From positions 372,001-436,000 of the forward strand of contig OZ242312.1 in assembly GCA_965207805.1 (NCBI GenBank): DNA of 64,000 bases, written 5' to 3'. Positions 7,942 through 16,982 of the stretch are shown piece after piece. The notes under the pieces are model-generated. The model saw only the letters and a program-made list of their open reading frames with translations, was not told the origin of the DNA and made no database searches. The stretch's first letter is position 1; the number at the start of each line of letters is the position of its first letter. Origin of the DNA: Palauibacter sp965207805 (lineage in GTDB: Bacteria > Gemmatimonadota > Gemmatimonadetes > Palauibacterales > Palauibacteraceae). The position numbers and the translations under genes were made by a program.

Positions 7942-9008
7942 AGGATCGCATGGACGACGCGAGCCGCTTCGCCCGGTTCGTCCGCCGCGAGGCGGCCGAC
8001 TACCACGACCCGCCGGAGCCCCCGATCGAGGCGATGTGGAGCGGGATCGAGGGGCGGCTCGGGGCGCCGCCGGTGCCCGACTCCGACTCGCCCGAGACGG
8101 TGGACATGACGGGCGCGGTGGCCGGCGTTGGCAGTGCCGTCGACCGCGGCGTCGATCACCCCTTCGATGTGCTGGGCTACCACGACCCGCCACCCCCGCC
8201 GCGCGAGACAATGTGGGAACGGATCGAGGCGGAGTGGGTCGCGCGGCAGCCGGAGGACCCCGGCGCGCGCAAGGCGACTCGCGGCCCGCTGCGGCTGATC
8301 GTGGCCCGGACGCTCGGGCGGCGGCCCGGCCGGACCACGGTGTGGCTGACGGGAGCCGCCGCCGCTTCGGTCGCGCTGGCCGTGGCGCTCGACCGCGGCT
8401 CGCAGCTCCCGGTGCCCACGGAGCCGGAAACGGTCGCCGCGACGACGACGGCGCCGACCACGGCGACACCGGTGACGGCGACGCCGATGTCCGTCGCCGC
8501 GACCGACTCCGGGCCCCTCGCGCCGACGGCCGCCGAGGAGGCGCTGGCGCTTTCCGTCCTCGAGGAGCCCTTGGAGACGAACCGGCAGTTCGCCGCGGCC
8601 GATCCGCCGCCGGCAGCCGATCCGACCCCGGCCGCGACGCCCGCCCGGCCCGAGGCGGACCCGCCGGTCCGCGACGACGCCGACGAATACGACATGTCCC
8701 GGATCTCCCGTCACCTCGACCGGACCCAGGCCCTGCTCGTCGCGTTCCGCACGGATATCGGAACCGACGAATCTCAGCGCGACCTGGCCAGGTGGGCGCG
8801 TGAGTTTCTGGTCGAGACGCGTTCGCTGCTCAACACGCCCGCGGCGGAAGGCCAGCGGGAGCGCGCACTGTTGCAGGATCTCGAACTCGTCCTCGTCCAG
8901 ATCGCGCGCCTCGGCCCGGACGCCCCGGACTTCGAGCGCGAACTGGCCCGCGAGAGCATGGAACGGCAGGGCACGCTGATGCGGCTCCGGTCCGTGAGCG
9001 GCACATGA
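7929..9008 (+). CDS. Single-pass membrane protein, candidate anti-sigma factor
   Basis: I do not recognise a named family for this 359-residue protein. It has one predicted membrane helix (about 137-155, VWLTGAAAASVALAVAL), a cytoplasmic N-terminal half and a Pro/Ala/Thr-rich periplasmic stretch. It ends in a charged helical domain (SRISRHLDRTQALLVAFRTD). The N-terminal half has an internal duplication: YHDPPEPPIEAMWSGIE at about 25-41 and YHDPPPPPRETMWERIE at about 84-100. No zinc-finger HxxxCxxC motif is present. Its overlap with the ECF sigma gene and its topology suggest an anti-sigma role, with the repeats as sigma-binding elements; this is inference. Confidence 0.75.
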   Translation: MGMLKDRMDDASRFARFVRREAADYHDPPEPPIEAMWSGIEGRLGAPPVPDSDSPETVDMTGAVAGVGSAVDRGVDHPFDVLGYHDPPPPPRETMWERIEAEWVARQPEDPGARKATRGPLRLIVARTLGRRPGRTTVWLTGAAAASVALAVALDRGSQLPVPTEPETVAATTTAPTTATPVTATPMSVAATDSGPLAPTAAEEALALSVLEEPLETNRQFAAADPPPAADPTPAATPARPEADPPVRDDADEYDMSRISRHLDRTQALLVAFRTDIGTDESQRDLARWAREFLVETRSLLNTPAAEGQRERALLQDLELVLVQIARLGPDAPDFERELARESMERQGTLMRLRSVSGT

Positions 9009-9042
9009 AGCGGCACGTGAATGAACCGTACGGAGGCATACC

Positions 9043-10926
9043 ATGAATAATCGCGTAAGACACTTGACGTGGACCGGGCTGCTGCTGGCCGGTCTCACGA
9101 CCGTGGACGCCGCGCCCACGCGCGACGCGCTGCCGGTGCTCGGGGCGAGGACCCTTGCCGCGCAGACCGTGCAGCAGGAAGAGGTGGCGCGATTCCTCGA
9201 GGCGCGTCGCGCCATCAACGCGGAGGAGTTCCAACGCGCGGTGGCGCTCTTCCAGGCGGTGCGAACCGAGTCCGCGCTGGTGACGCCCCCGTTCGAGCCC
9301 GATTCCTACTACTGGGAGGCCTTCGCCCGCTATCGCCTCGGCGACCTGGCCGAGGCGCGGCTGCTGCTCGAAATACTGATGGTCGGGTTCTCCGAGGCGC
9401 GGCCGGCGGAGCCTCGCCTGCACAGGGAGGCGGGGCGGCTGTACCACGACGCGCGGGCCCTGGACTTCGAGATCCGGAGCCAACTCGCGTCTCAGGGCGA
9501 CGCCGGCGATGCGGAGCGGCTGCTGCGCGAGGCGGAGGAGACCCTCGACGTCTCCGCCGCGACGCCCGGCTTCCGCGTGATGCCCATGGAGGTGGGGGGG
9601 CGCACCCTCGAACTTCCCGTGCGAGTGGCCGACCTGAGGACTCTGCCGGATTCGGTGGCCGCCGACTCGCTGGCCGACGCGCAGGGCGAGCCGGACGCGC
9701 AGGGCGAGCCGGACGCACAGGGCGAGCCGGACGCACAGGACGCGGAGGACTACCTCCGGCGATTGGCGGAGTCCGCGGAGAGCATCACCGACTTGGAGCG
9801 GCAGGTGGCGGACTACGCGCAGCGGGCCTTGACCGTCGATGTGCTGCAGGTCGATTGGCAGCGGGCGGAATACCAGCGGAATACCAGATATCAGGAGGCC
9901 CTGCGCGCCGCGTCGCAGGAGCGGGGGACGTGCGACGACGTGTCGGTGCAGTTGGCGGCGCTCGAAGCGGTCATGCGCTACGAGAACGAGATCAACCGGA
10001 TGCAGGTGCTTCGCGACGTCCTGGCCCGTGACGACGAGTGTTCGCCGCGGCTGCACGAGGAGGCGGTCCAATTCGTCGCGAGACAGGGAACCCGGGAAGC
10101 CGAGAACGTTCTCCGCGGCATCTTCGAGACTCATTCGGAGAGGTCCGTCCGCAGGCACGCGCTGCAGGAAATGTGGCGTTTCAACTCCTGGGATGCGTAC
10201 CAGGTGCTCAAGCAGACGCTCGAGGACTCGGACGACTACGCCATGCAGAGCGATGCGATCGAAGCCCTCCGCAGGAGTTCGTACGAGGGAACGACGACCG
10301 GTGCCGCGTGGATGCAGTACGGACTCCGCAACGGCGCCGTGAATGCGCTCGTCAACGCGGCCCTCGATGATTCCAAGTCGGAGACCATCCGCAACGCGGC
10401 GATCAGAGCGGTGGGCCGTCGGGATGACGTGCGAGCCGCCGCCTTCATTCCGATCTACGAACGACTCGATTCGGATGACCTCAAGGAGTCCATGTTCCGG
10501 GCCGTGCAACGAAAGGTGCGCGAAGAGGAGGACATGGAGACCGCCGCCTGGGCGCGCTCCGTCGCCTTCGACACGGAGGAGTCCGAAGACGTGCGCGAGG
10601 AAGCCTTCACCGCGTGGGCGGGTCACCCGACGGTGACGGTGGCGTACCTTGCCGACCTCTACGGAGAGATTTCGGAGCCCTTCCTGAAGATGCAGGCCAT
10701 CTACGCCATCTTCGAGCGGGCCGATGCCGACTCCGGCGCCCCTCGGGTCCTGATGGAACTGATCCGCAACGAACCGGACCCGGAGGTTCGGGAGCGCGGC
10801 ATCTACTGGCTCGGCCGCACGGGATCCGAGGAGGCGGTGGACTTCCTCCTCGAATTGCTGACCCCCCCGGCCGCCGATACACTGCCTCCTCCGGCCACCG
10901 ATACGGTGCACCGGCGACCCGGATAG
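9043..10926 (+). CDS. Exported TPR/HEAT-repeat protein
   Basis: This 627-residue protein has an N-terminal signal-like segment (MNNRVRHLTWTGLLLAGLTT). A tetratricopeptide-like part (RAINAEEFQRAVALFQAV) follows, then a short DAQGEP repeat linker, a coiled stretch, and a C-terminal array of HEAT-like helical pairs from about residue 350 (for example SVRRHALQEMWRFNSWDAYQ and VRERGIYWLGRTGSEEAVDF). HEAT arrays are protein-binding scaffolds. GGAGG precedes the ATG. It lies 34 bases after the candidate anti-sigma gene, in the same apparent operon, and may act in the envelope process sensed by that system. No catalytic motif is visible. Confidence 0.8.
   Translation: MNNRVRHLTWTGLLLAGLTTVDAAPTRDALPVLGARTLAAQTVQQEEVARFLEARRAINAEEFQRAVALFQAVRTESALVTPPFEPDSYYWEAFARYRLGDLAEARLLLEILMVGFSEARPAEPRLHREAGRLYHDARALDFEIRSQLASQGDAGDAERLLREAEETLDVSAATPGFRVMPMEVGGRTLELPVRVADLRTLPDSVAADSLADAQGEPDAQGEPDAQGEPDAQDAEDYLRRLAESAESITDLERQVADYAQRALTVDVLQVDWQRAEYQRNTRYQEALRAASQERGTCDDVSVQLAALEAVMRYENEINRMQVLRDVLARDDECSPRLHEEAVQFVARQGTREAENVLRGIFETHSERSVRRHALQEMWRFNSWDAYQVLKQTLEDSDDYAMQSDAIEALRRSSYEGTTTGAAWMQYGLRNGAVNALVNAALDDSKSETIRNAAIRAVGRRDDVRAAAFIPIYERLDSDDLKESMFRAVQRKVREEEDMETAAWARSVAFDTEESEDVREEAFTAWAGHPTVTVAYLADLYGEISEPFLKMQAIYAIFERADADSGAPRVLMELIRNEPDPEVRERGIYWLGRTGSEEAVDFLLELLTPPAADTLPPPATDTVHRRPG
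9676..9741 (+). repeat. 18-bp tandem repeat (DAQGEP) in the linker of the HEAT protein
   Basis: Three full 18-bp units (9676-9693, 9694-9711, 9712-9729) and a partial fourth encode Asp-Ala-Gln-Gly-Glu-Pro. Units are nearly identical at the DNA level, so copy number is likely to vary between strains without breaking the frame. Confidence 0.9.
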
Positions 10927-10946
10927 GACGCAGCAAAGGAGTCCCC

Positions 10947-11963
10947 ATGAAGTTCGCGCGCGCGGTGCCCGGCATGATCCTGCTCCTCGCCGCGACGGCG
11001 GCTCCGAGCGTCGCTCAGGTGATCGACGGGCCCGACGGTCCGGTCGAGTTCGTGGGGTTGAAGGAATGGACCGCGCGCGAACTCTTCGACGCGATCCAGG
11101 AACTGGCTCCCGGTCAGCCGTTCCACGCCTGCGCGGCGGTCATGCAGCGCGACCTCGGATTCGCCGACGCGGCCGCCACGTCGTACCGCACCATGGGGTC
11201 CGACGAGGTCTACACGGTCGTGGTCGGCGTGGAAGACGCCACACGCGTCCGCCCTCGCACGATCGGCAGCGACACCCTCGTTCTGCCGGAGGCCCTGGAG
11301 AGCCTGAAGGCGTTTGCGGAGGAGAACCCCGGGCTGCTGAGCAGGGCGGCCCAGGTGCTCTACGCACGCGGCGATGCCGATCGCACCGCCGAGGTGGCCG
11401 AATGGATGATGGGAATCGACGCCCGAGCCCTCGCCGAGGTCTGGAGCCTGCTCGACCGCGCGGACCGGAGACGCGACTACCGCCTCGGCCTTGAACTCCT
11501 GGCGAGGGATTCCTCGTGGCAAACCCGCGAGATCGCCACGCTCGTACTCAGCAACTTCATGGATCGCGACGCGTCGTGGCACGCGCTCGTCTTTGCCGTG
11601 ACGGATCCGGTGGATCGAGTCGCCGGAATGGCCGGTCTTGTGCTCCGCGGGCTGACCGCCGCCGACGACCCGCTGCGCCCGGTGGACTGGACTCCCGCGG
11701 AGGAGCCTCTGCTTGCGATATTCGGCGGGACGAGCCCGTGGCAGTTCGCCACGACGCTCCAGGTCCTCGTTGCGACGGGCATCGCACCCGACTTCGGCCG
11801 GCGCCTAGCCCGGGAACGACCCGATCTCCTGCTCGCGTACGCCGGAGCCGAGCACCGCGGAACGCGCGCGCCCGCGATCACCTTCCTAAAGGCCATCAGC
11901 GCCGAGGACTTCGGCACGGACGTCGAGGCCTGGGCCGCGTGGATCCACGGCCAGCCGGACTGA
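10947..11963 (+). CDS. Exported helical-repeat protein of unknown function
   Basis: The 338-residue protein begins with a clear signal peptide (MKFARAVPGMILLLAATAAP, cleaved near SVAQ). The ATG at 10947 follows AAAGGA. After a short alpha/beta-like part (AIQELAPGQPFHACAAVMQR) the chain is mostly helical, with HEAT-like segments such as WQTREIATLVLSNFMDRDAS. It sits 20 bases after the TPR/HEAT gene and probably closes the sigma factor operon. I recognise no named family; it may be a divergent paralogue or partner of the protein upstream. Confidence 0.75.
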   Translation: MKFARAVPGMILLLAATAAPSVAQVIDGPDGPVEFVGLKEWTARELFDAIQELAPGQPFHACAAVMQRDLGFADAAATSYRTMGSDEVYTVVVGVEDATRVRPRTIGSDTLVLPEALESLKAFAEENPGLLSRAAQVLYARGDADRTAEVAEWMMGIDARALAEVWSLLDRADRRRDYRLGLELLARDSSWQTREIATLVLSNFMDRDASWHALVFAVTDPVDRVAGMAGLVLRGLTAADDPLRPVDWTPAEEPLLAIFGGTSPWQFATTLQVLVATGIAPDFGRRLARERPDLLLAYAGAEHRGTRAPAITFLKAISAEDFGTDVEAWAAWIHGQPD

Positions 11964-11978
11964 CGCGCGCGGACTGAC

Positions 11979-12031
11979 GCGCAACCAAAGCCGCCGCTGA
12001 CCGTGTCCCCGATTCGGTGCGACTGAACCGA
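11979..12031 (+). promoter_or_regulatory. Putative ECF-type promoter and leader, copy 1
   Basis: GCAACC at 11981-11986 and CGTGTC at 12002-12007 are separated by 15 bases, 48 bases before the ATG of the first lipoprotein gene. A downstream inverted repeat TTCGGT/ACCGAA lies in the presumed leader. The whole block aligns with that at 14417-14468 and, over its first 38 bases, with the block upstream of the ECF sigma gene. Confidence 0.5.
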
Positions 12032-12054
12032 ATCCGAATCCGGGGGAGAGAGTC

Positions 12055-13167
12055 ATGCGTCAGTGGTTCCGTGCAGGTGTGTGCCGTGCACTCCTCGCCC
12101 TTGTGGCCGCCTTTGTCGCCGCCTGCGCTCGGGGTGACGCCGCGGATCCGGGAGTTTTTTCGCCCGAACTCATCAGCACCGCGGCCGTGCCGCTGAGCGA
12201 GAGCGAAGAAGTTGCGCTGCTCGCGGACGAGCGCACGGCCTGCGTCATCGACTCCTACGAAGGGCAGGTCCGCTGCGCGACGAGGGAAGGCGGCGTCGTG
12301 GGCGTCTTCGGGCGCGAAGGCGAAGGCCCCGGCGAGTTCATCGATCCCGCGTATCTCTCTCGCGGGGAGGCGGGAACCGTCGGTGTGGTGGATTCCGACC
12401 TGGGCCGCTTCACGGTCTTCGAGCCATCGGGCGCTTGGGTGTCGGATGTGATGCTACCGGAGGTGTTCCAGCCCTTCCAGTCGTTCGGCACCGCGATTTC
12501 AGGCGTGGCGCTGGACTACATGGTGATGCTCGGCCGGATGTCCGGATCGCTGATGACCCGGTACGACGTGGACCTCGCCTCCGGGGAGGTCGTGGGGCAG
12601 GAAGAGTCGCCGCCCGGGCCGTGGGACATCGAGTGCGGGCAAGTTATCCACGGCATCCCGGACCCGGCCGGGGGCTGGGCGTTCGTGGCCTGCGAAGGGC
12701 ATCTGATCTTTGTCGGCGGCACCGGTGAAGCAACGGTGCTCCGCGCGCCGCTGTACGTCCCGGAACTCCCGAACGAGCAGGACGTGGCCCGGACGGAAGA
12801 GGAACTCCTGGCCTTGAACCGGTCGCAGGGTCTCCCGCGCACGCCCGCCACCGACGAGGCGTTGGAGCGCTACCGCGCCACTCCGAAGAACTACTACCTG
12901 CGCACGGGCGAGCAGGTGTTCGACGCTGCCAACCGCTACTGGATCGCCACCCAGCGCGACCAGCACGAATGGTCCTGGCTGGACGTGTACGAGGATGCCG
13001 CATACCTCGGGTCGGTGCGGGTCCGGGATCGGCTCCGCGCCTTCGACCTCCTGGGGTCGACCCTGGTCGTGCTGGTGGACCGGCAGGTCGGTCCGGACGA
13101 CGGCGACGGCATTCCCGATCGAGCCCTCGACTGGTACGACATCGCAGACCTGCCCTTCGCCCGGTGA
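12055..13167 (+). CDS. 6-bladed beta-propeller lipoprotein, pair 1 first member
   Basis: This is a predicted lipoprotein of 370 residues with a lipobox FVAAC at Cys24. It shows the blade motif typical of the 6-bladed beta-propeller family (GVFGREGEGPGEFIDPAYLS) and NHL-like blades after it. Such proteins are common in Bacteroidota and Gemmatimonadota and bind ligands at the cell surface or periplasm; none here has a catalytic motif. The gene overlaps the next by the four bases GTGA, which suggests coupled translation. The upstream element at 11979 suggests control by the ECF sigma factor. Confidence 0.8.
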   Translation: MRQWFRAGVCRALLALVAAFVAACARGDAADPGVFSPELISTAAVPLSESEEVALLADERTACVIDSYEGQVRCATREGGVVGVFGREGEGPGEFIDPAYLSRGEAGTVGVVDSDLGRFTVFEPSGAWVSDVMLPEVFQPFQSFGTAISGVALDYMVMLGRMSGSLMTRYDVDLASGEVVGQEESPPGPWDIECGQVIHGIPDPAGGWAFVACEGHLIFVGGTGEATVLRAPLYVPELPNEQDVARTEEELLALNRSQGLPRTPATDEALERYRATPKNYYLRTGEQVFDAANRYWIATQRDQHEWSWLDVYEDAAYLGSVRVRDRLRAFDLLGSTLVVLVDRQVGPDDGDGIPDRALDWYDIADLPFAR

Positions 13168-14375
13168 GCCGCCGCGTACCGACGCCGAGCCGCATGCCGA
13201 TCCTGGCGGCGGCTCTCGCCGCTTGCGGGGGAGATCCTGGGCTCACTGACGACGTCGGGGTCCAGATCCGGGACAGCGCCGGCGTGCGGATCGTGGAGTA
13301 TGCCGGACAGCCGGAGGGCGAGGCGCCCTTCGCCCTGGCGGCGGAACCGCGATACCGGCACGGTGCGAACCCCGGCGACTACGAATTCCAGTTCGTCGAC
13401 ACCGGCCGGCTCCTGCCGGATGGAAGCGCGGTCGTTGCCTGGTACAGCGAAGTGATCGTCCTGAGTCCGGACGGCACGACGCACGAGGTGCTCGCCACCG
13501 CTGGGGAGGGACCGGGCGAAGTCATCTCCCCCCACACGGTGTTCGTCCTGGGCCGGGACAGCGTCCTCGTGCCCGATGATCGCCTGTCCCGCCTCACGCT
13601 CTTCGTCGGCGATTCGGTCGCGCGCATCTCGAGCCTCCCTCGGGCAGGGCACTTCGGCGTGGCCGGGATCGGTTCATCCGGCGAGCTGCTGCTGTGGAAC
13701 CGACACCCCGCCAGTCTCTGGATCGATATAGAGGACGAGTGGCTCGCCGGGCACATGACCCTGTTCGATATCGAGACCGGCGCCCTCGACACGGTCGCGT
13801 CGTACGACCACTTCCCGCGGCAGCGGTCGGGGGAGGAATCCCCGATCATCCGGCCCATGGGCGAGGTCACCGTCGCCGCGGGGCGGTTCGTCTACACCCG
13901 ATCCGACCGGCCCGAGATCACCTGGCGTCTGCCGGACGGCACGATCACCCGGATCGTGCGCTGGCGGCCCGAGCCCAACCTGCTGGCCGAGGAACTCCTG
14001 GAGCACAGCGAGGCCTACATGCGGATGCTCTACCGCAGGCACCGCGTAGGGTCCGAGGCCCGGCGCGACGAGATTATCCGGGAAGACATGGCCCAATATC
14101 GCGCCATGATCGGCCAGCCGGTGCCGTTCTTCGGCACCCCCTTCGCCGACGCCGACGGAAACGTGTGGCTGCCCTCCTACCGTCCGGCCTACCCGGAAGA
14201 GGGCTCGCCCTACTCCGTCGTTTCCCCCGACGGCGAGTGGCTGGGACAGGTCGAGACCCCTCCCCGGTTCCAAATCCTCGACGTGACCGGGAACCTCCTC
14301 CTCGGCGTCCTCCGCGATAATCTGGACATACTGAGCGTCGCTGTTTACGAGCTGATCCCGAGCACTCGGCGGTAG
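13164..14375 (+). CDS. 6-bladed beta-propeller lipoprotein, pair 1 second member
   Basis: This is a 403-residue predicted lipoprotein. The GTG start at 13164 overlaps the previous stop and yields a short signal (MSRRVPTPSR then MPILAAALAAC) with the lipid-bearing Cys21; the ATG at 13194 would leave too short a positive region. The domain begins QIRDSAGVRIVEYAGQPEGE, and the blade signature appears as GEGPGEVISPHTVFVLGRDS. It is a paralogue of its three neighbours. The function is probably ligand binding at the envelope and is otherwise unknown. Confidence 0.78.
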   Translation: MSRRVPTPSRMPILAAALAACGGDPGLTDDVGVQIRDSAGVRIVEYAGQPEGEAPFALAAEPRYRHGANPGDYEFQFVDTGRLLPDGSAVVAWYSEVIVLSPDGTTHEVLATAGEGPGEVISPHTVFVLGRDSVLVPDDRLSRLTLFVGDSVARISSLPRAGHFGVAGIGSSGELLLWNRHPASLWIDIEDEWLAGHMTLFDIETGALDTVASYDHFPRQRSGEESPIIRPMGEVTVAAGRFVYTRSDRPEITWRLPDGTITRIVRWRPEPNLLAEELLEHSEAYMRMLYRRHRVGSEARRDEIIREDMAQYRAMIGQPVPFFGTPFADADGNVWLPSYRPAYPEEGSPYSVVSPDGEWLGQVETPPRFQILDVTGNLLLGVLRDNLDILSVAVYELIPSTRR

Positions 14376-14416
14376 GCAACCCTGGCCAGCCTCAGTCGAT
14401 GATTGCCTCGGCCTTC

Positions 14417-14468
14417 GCGCAACCAAGGCGTCGGTGATCGTGTCTCCGGTTCGGTGCGACTGAACCGA
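14417..14468 (+). promoter_or_regulatory. Putative ECF-type promoter and leader, copy 2
   Basis: GCAACC at 14419-14424 and CGTGTC at 14439-14444 are separated by 14 bases, about 50 bases before the next ATG. Sequence from GCGCAACCAA through TTCGGTGCGACTGAACCGA is nearly the same as at 11979-12031. That supports duplication of a promoter plus a two-gene unit. Confidence 0.5.
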
Positions 14469-14494
14469 CCCCGTCTTCCTTCCCTGGACACGTC

Positions 14495-15718
14495 ATGACA
14501 ATCCGAATCGCGCGAACGATGCGGACGCCGCGGGCCACGCCAGCGCTCCTCCTCGGCTCCCTCTGTGTTGCGTGCGGCGGCGACGGCGGCGGAGGCCCGC
14601 AAAGCACGGTGCGTGACAGCGCGGGGGTCACGATCGTCGAGAATCGGAGCCCCCTTCCGGATTCGCGGCTGGGGTGGCGGGTCGGCCCGGAAGCCACCGT
14701 GTTGATCGGGACGGCAGAGGGTGACCCTGCCTACGAACTCTTCCGGGTTGGCGGCGCAATGCGCCTCTCGGACGGACGGATCGTGGTCGCCAACGCGGGG
14801 ACCGGCGAACTCCGCGTGTACGACGCGAAGGGTATCCACCTCGCGTCGTGGGGCGGCCAGGGCGACGGTCCCGGCGAATTCGGAGCCATGGCTCCAAGTG
14901 GGCTCGAACCGTGGCCGGGCGACTCGCTAATGGCCAGAGATCCCTTCAGCGGCCGGATCTCCATCTTCTCCATGGATGGAACGTTCGGTCGCGCTCTCAG
15001 GCTGGAAGGCGGCTACCAGTCGGTCGTCGGACCGCTGCCCGACGGGAGCGTCTTCGCCGCCACGCTCACGACGTTCGAGCGCGGTGAGCCGGGCACCTCG
15101 GAGATTATCCGGCCGGATGTGGACTACGGCATCCTCTCGACGGACGGGAGCGTGCAGCGGGACCTGGGCGCGTACCCCGGATCGGAACTGTACATGGTCA
15201 ACACGGTCGACGGGTCGCCTTTTCCCCGCCCCTATCCCTTCCGCCGAAGCTCGTTCGAGTTCACGTGGGGGGATCTGGTCGTCATCGCCACCAATGACCG
15301 GTACGAGATCCGCGCCTACCGGCCCGACGGGTCGCTGGCGAGGATCGTCCGCCGCGACCACGAGGTCCGCGCGCCGACCCGGGGCGACCTGCGCGACGCC
15401 GTGGCCCGGCAGAACCCCGATCGGCCCGAGGCGCTGGACGCGGTCGGCGACATGCCGCTCGTCGAGGCCTTCCCCGCCTTCGCCTCTGTGCACGTCGACC
15501 GGCTGGGTTACCTCTGGGTCCGGGAATACCGGCTTCCGGGAGAGCGGCACCGGCTGTGGACCGTGTTCGATCCGGAGGGCCGCGTCCTCGGCCTCATCGA
15601 TATGCCGGGGAGCTTCGCCGTCGAGGAGATCGGCGAGGACTACATCCTCGGCACGCGCGATGACGAACTCGGCATCGAGTACGTCGAGTCCTGGCCCCTC
15701 GACCGCTCCGGTTCGTGA
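14495..15718 (+). CDS. 6-bladed beta-propeller lipoprotein, pair 2 first member
   Basis: A 407-residue lipoprotein with signal PALLLGSLCVAC and probable lipidated Cys27, followed by a Gly-rich linker. The first domain strand VRDSAGVTIVENRSPLPDS closely parallels VQIRDSAGVRIVEYAG in the protein encoded at 13164. The blade motif reads WGGQGDGPGEFGAMAPSG. It overlaps the next gene by GTGA, repeating the layout of pair 1. The catalytic role is absent or unknown; envelope ligand binding is likely. Confidence 0.8.
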   Translation: MTIRIARTMRTPRATPALLLGSLCVACGGDGGGGPQSTVRDSAGVTIVENRSPLPDSRLGWRVGPEATVLIGTAEGDPAYELFRVGGAMRLSDGRIVVANAGTGELRVYDAKGIHLASWGGQGDGPGEFGAMAPSGLEPWPGDSLMARDPFSGRISIFSMDGTFGRALRLEGGYQSVVGPLPDGSVFAATLTTFERGEPGTSEIIRPDVDYGILSTDGSVQRDLGAYPGSELYMVNTVDGSPFPRPYPFRRSSFEFTWGDLVVIATNDRYEIRAYRPDGSLARIVRRDHEVRAPTRGDLRDAVARQNPDRPEALDAVGDMPLVEAFPAFASVHVDRLGYLWVREYRLPGERHRLWTVFDPEGRVLGLIDMPGSFAVEEIGEDYILGTRDDELGIEYVESWPLDRSGS

Positions 15719-16842
15719 AGCCCGGCATCCGGCTTGCCGTCGCGTTGCTCGCGGGATTCGCCGCATGTGCCGATGAACCCCCCGCTCCGCCTCCCGAGGT
15801 CGCGGTCTTCGAGGGCGTCATCGACCTCGAGATCGGCGAGGTGGAGGGAGAAGATCCCTACCTGTTCACGAGAATCGGCTCCGTCGTGGCGGACGACCGC
15901 GGGCGGGTGGTCGTCGCAGACTACCAGACGCACGAGGTGCGGGTGTTCGAGCCGGACGGACGCTTCGCTTTCCGCCTCGGCGGCCAGGGGCACGGTCCCG
16001 GCGAACTGACGAACCCCTGCTGCATGACGTTCGGGCCAGACGGCCTGCTGTGGGTGCGGGAGAGCGCCCGCTACAGCGCGTTCAGGCTCGGTGACAACGG
16101 GGCGGAGTACGTGCGCAGCCTCAGGAGCGTCAACGCCTCCTTCAACCTGGTCGCTCCGGTCACCTTCGACGCGGAGGGCCGGCTCGTCGATCTCGGGATC
16201 GCGGCGGGCGACACCCGGTTCACGCGTTTCCACCTGGGGCCGGGCATGGCCGTGGACACGGTCCCGATGGCGACGGCCGAGGAGCAGGCCACCGGTTTCA
16301 GCCCCGTCGACATCCGGGTGGGGGATCAAGCCGCCACCTTCTACCTGTACCAACCCTTCGGTTCGCTATGGATTCACGGGCACGGACCGGGTGGCTGGTG
16401 GGCGACGGCCATGAGCTCCGCGTACGCGGTCACGCTGCACCATCCCGACGGGGGCACGTCGCGGATCCAGGCGCCGCTGCAGGGACCCGAGTTGAGTCCG
16501 GATGAGCGCCGCCGCGCACAGGCCCGGATCGACGAAGAGAAGGAGCGATTCGACCTGCGCCAACACCCGTTCGGGATCCCGGACCGCAAGCCGGTTCTGG
16601 CCGAACTCTTTTTCGACCGCGCGGGCCGGCTGTGGGTGGAGAAGACGGGCGTCGACGGGCAGGAGGTGCGGGAGGCCGATGTCTACCGCGAGGGCACCCT
16701 GGAGGCGCGATACCGCTGGCCGCGCCGCGTCGAACACCTCGCATATCCCGCCTGGACCACCGAGACGGAACTCTACGGCACGACGCGCGACTCCCTCGAC
16801 ATCTGGCGAGCCGTCCGCGTCCGCTTCACCCGGATCCCGTAA
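15715..16842 (+). CDS. 6-bladed beta-propeller lipoprotein, pair 2 second member
   Basis: A 375-residue lipoprotein starting at a GTG that overlaps the previous stop. The signal MKPGIRLAVALLAGFAAC puts the lipidated residue at Cys18. The blade motif is LGGQGHGPGELTNPCCMTFG. It is the fourth consecutive paralogue. Coupled translation with 14495-15718 suggests the two products work as a pair, as in pair 1. Confidence 0.78.
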   Translation: MKPGIRLAVALLAGFAACADEPPAPPPEVAVFEGVIDLEIGEVEGEDPYLFTRIGSVVADDRGRVVVADYQTHEVRVFEPDGRFAFRLGGQGHGPGELTNPCCMTFGPDGLLWVRESARYSAFRLGDNGAEYVRSLRSVNASFNLVAPVTFDAEGRLVDLGIAAGDTRFTRFHLGPGMAVDTVPMATAEEQATGFSPVDIRVGDQAATFYLYQPFGSLWIHGHGPGGWWATAMSSAYAVTLHHPDGGTSRIQAPLQGPELSPDERRRAQARIDEEKERFDLRQHPFGIPDRKPVLAELFFDRAGRLWVEKTGVDGQEVREADVYREGTLEARYRWPRRVEHLAYPAWTTETELYGTTRDSLDIWRAVRVRFTRIP

Positions 16843-16982
16843 CCTGCGCTGCGGCTCGCTCCCGTTGCGGGCGGGGGCTAGTTTCGGCGCGCGGATAGCC
16901 CGGCCCCATCTCCGTGGGGCCCGACCGGTTTCCGGTGGCACCTTCCACGCGAACCTCGTGAACGGAGCGGCGTAATACCGGC

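Noticed and set aside
8830..10911. A 693-codon minus-strand frame over the HEAT protein gene
   Set aside because: The plus-strand gene has a signal peptide, ribosome site and recognisable helical repeats; the antisense frame has none.
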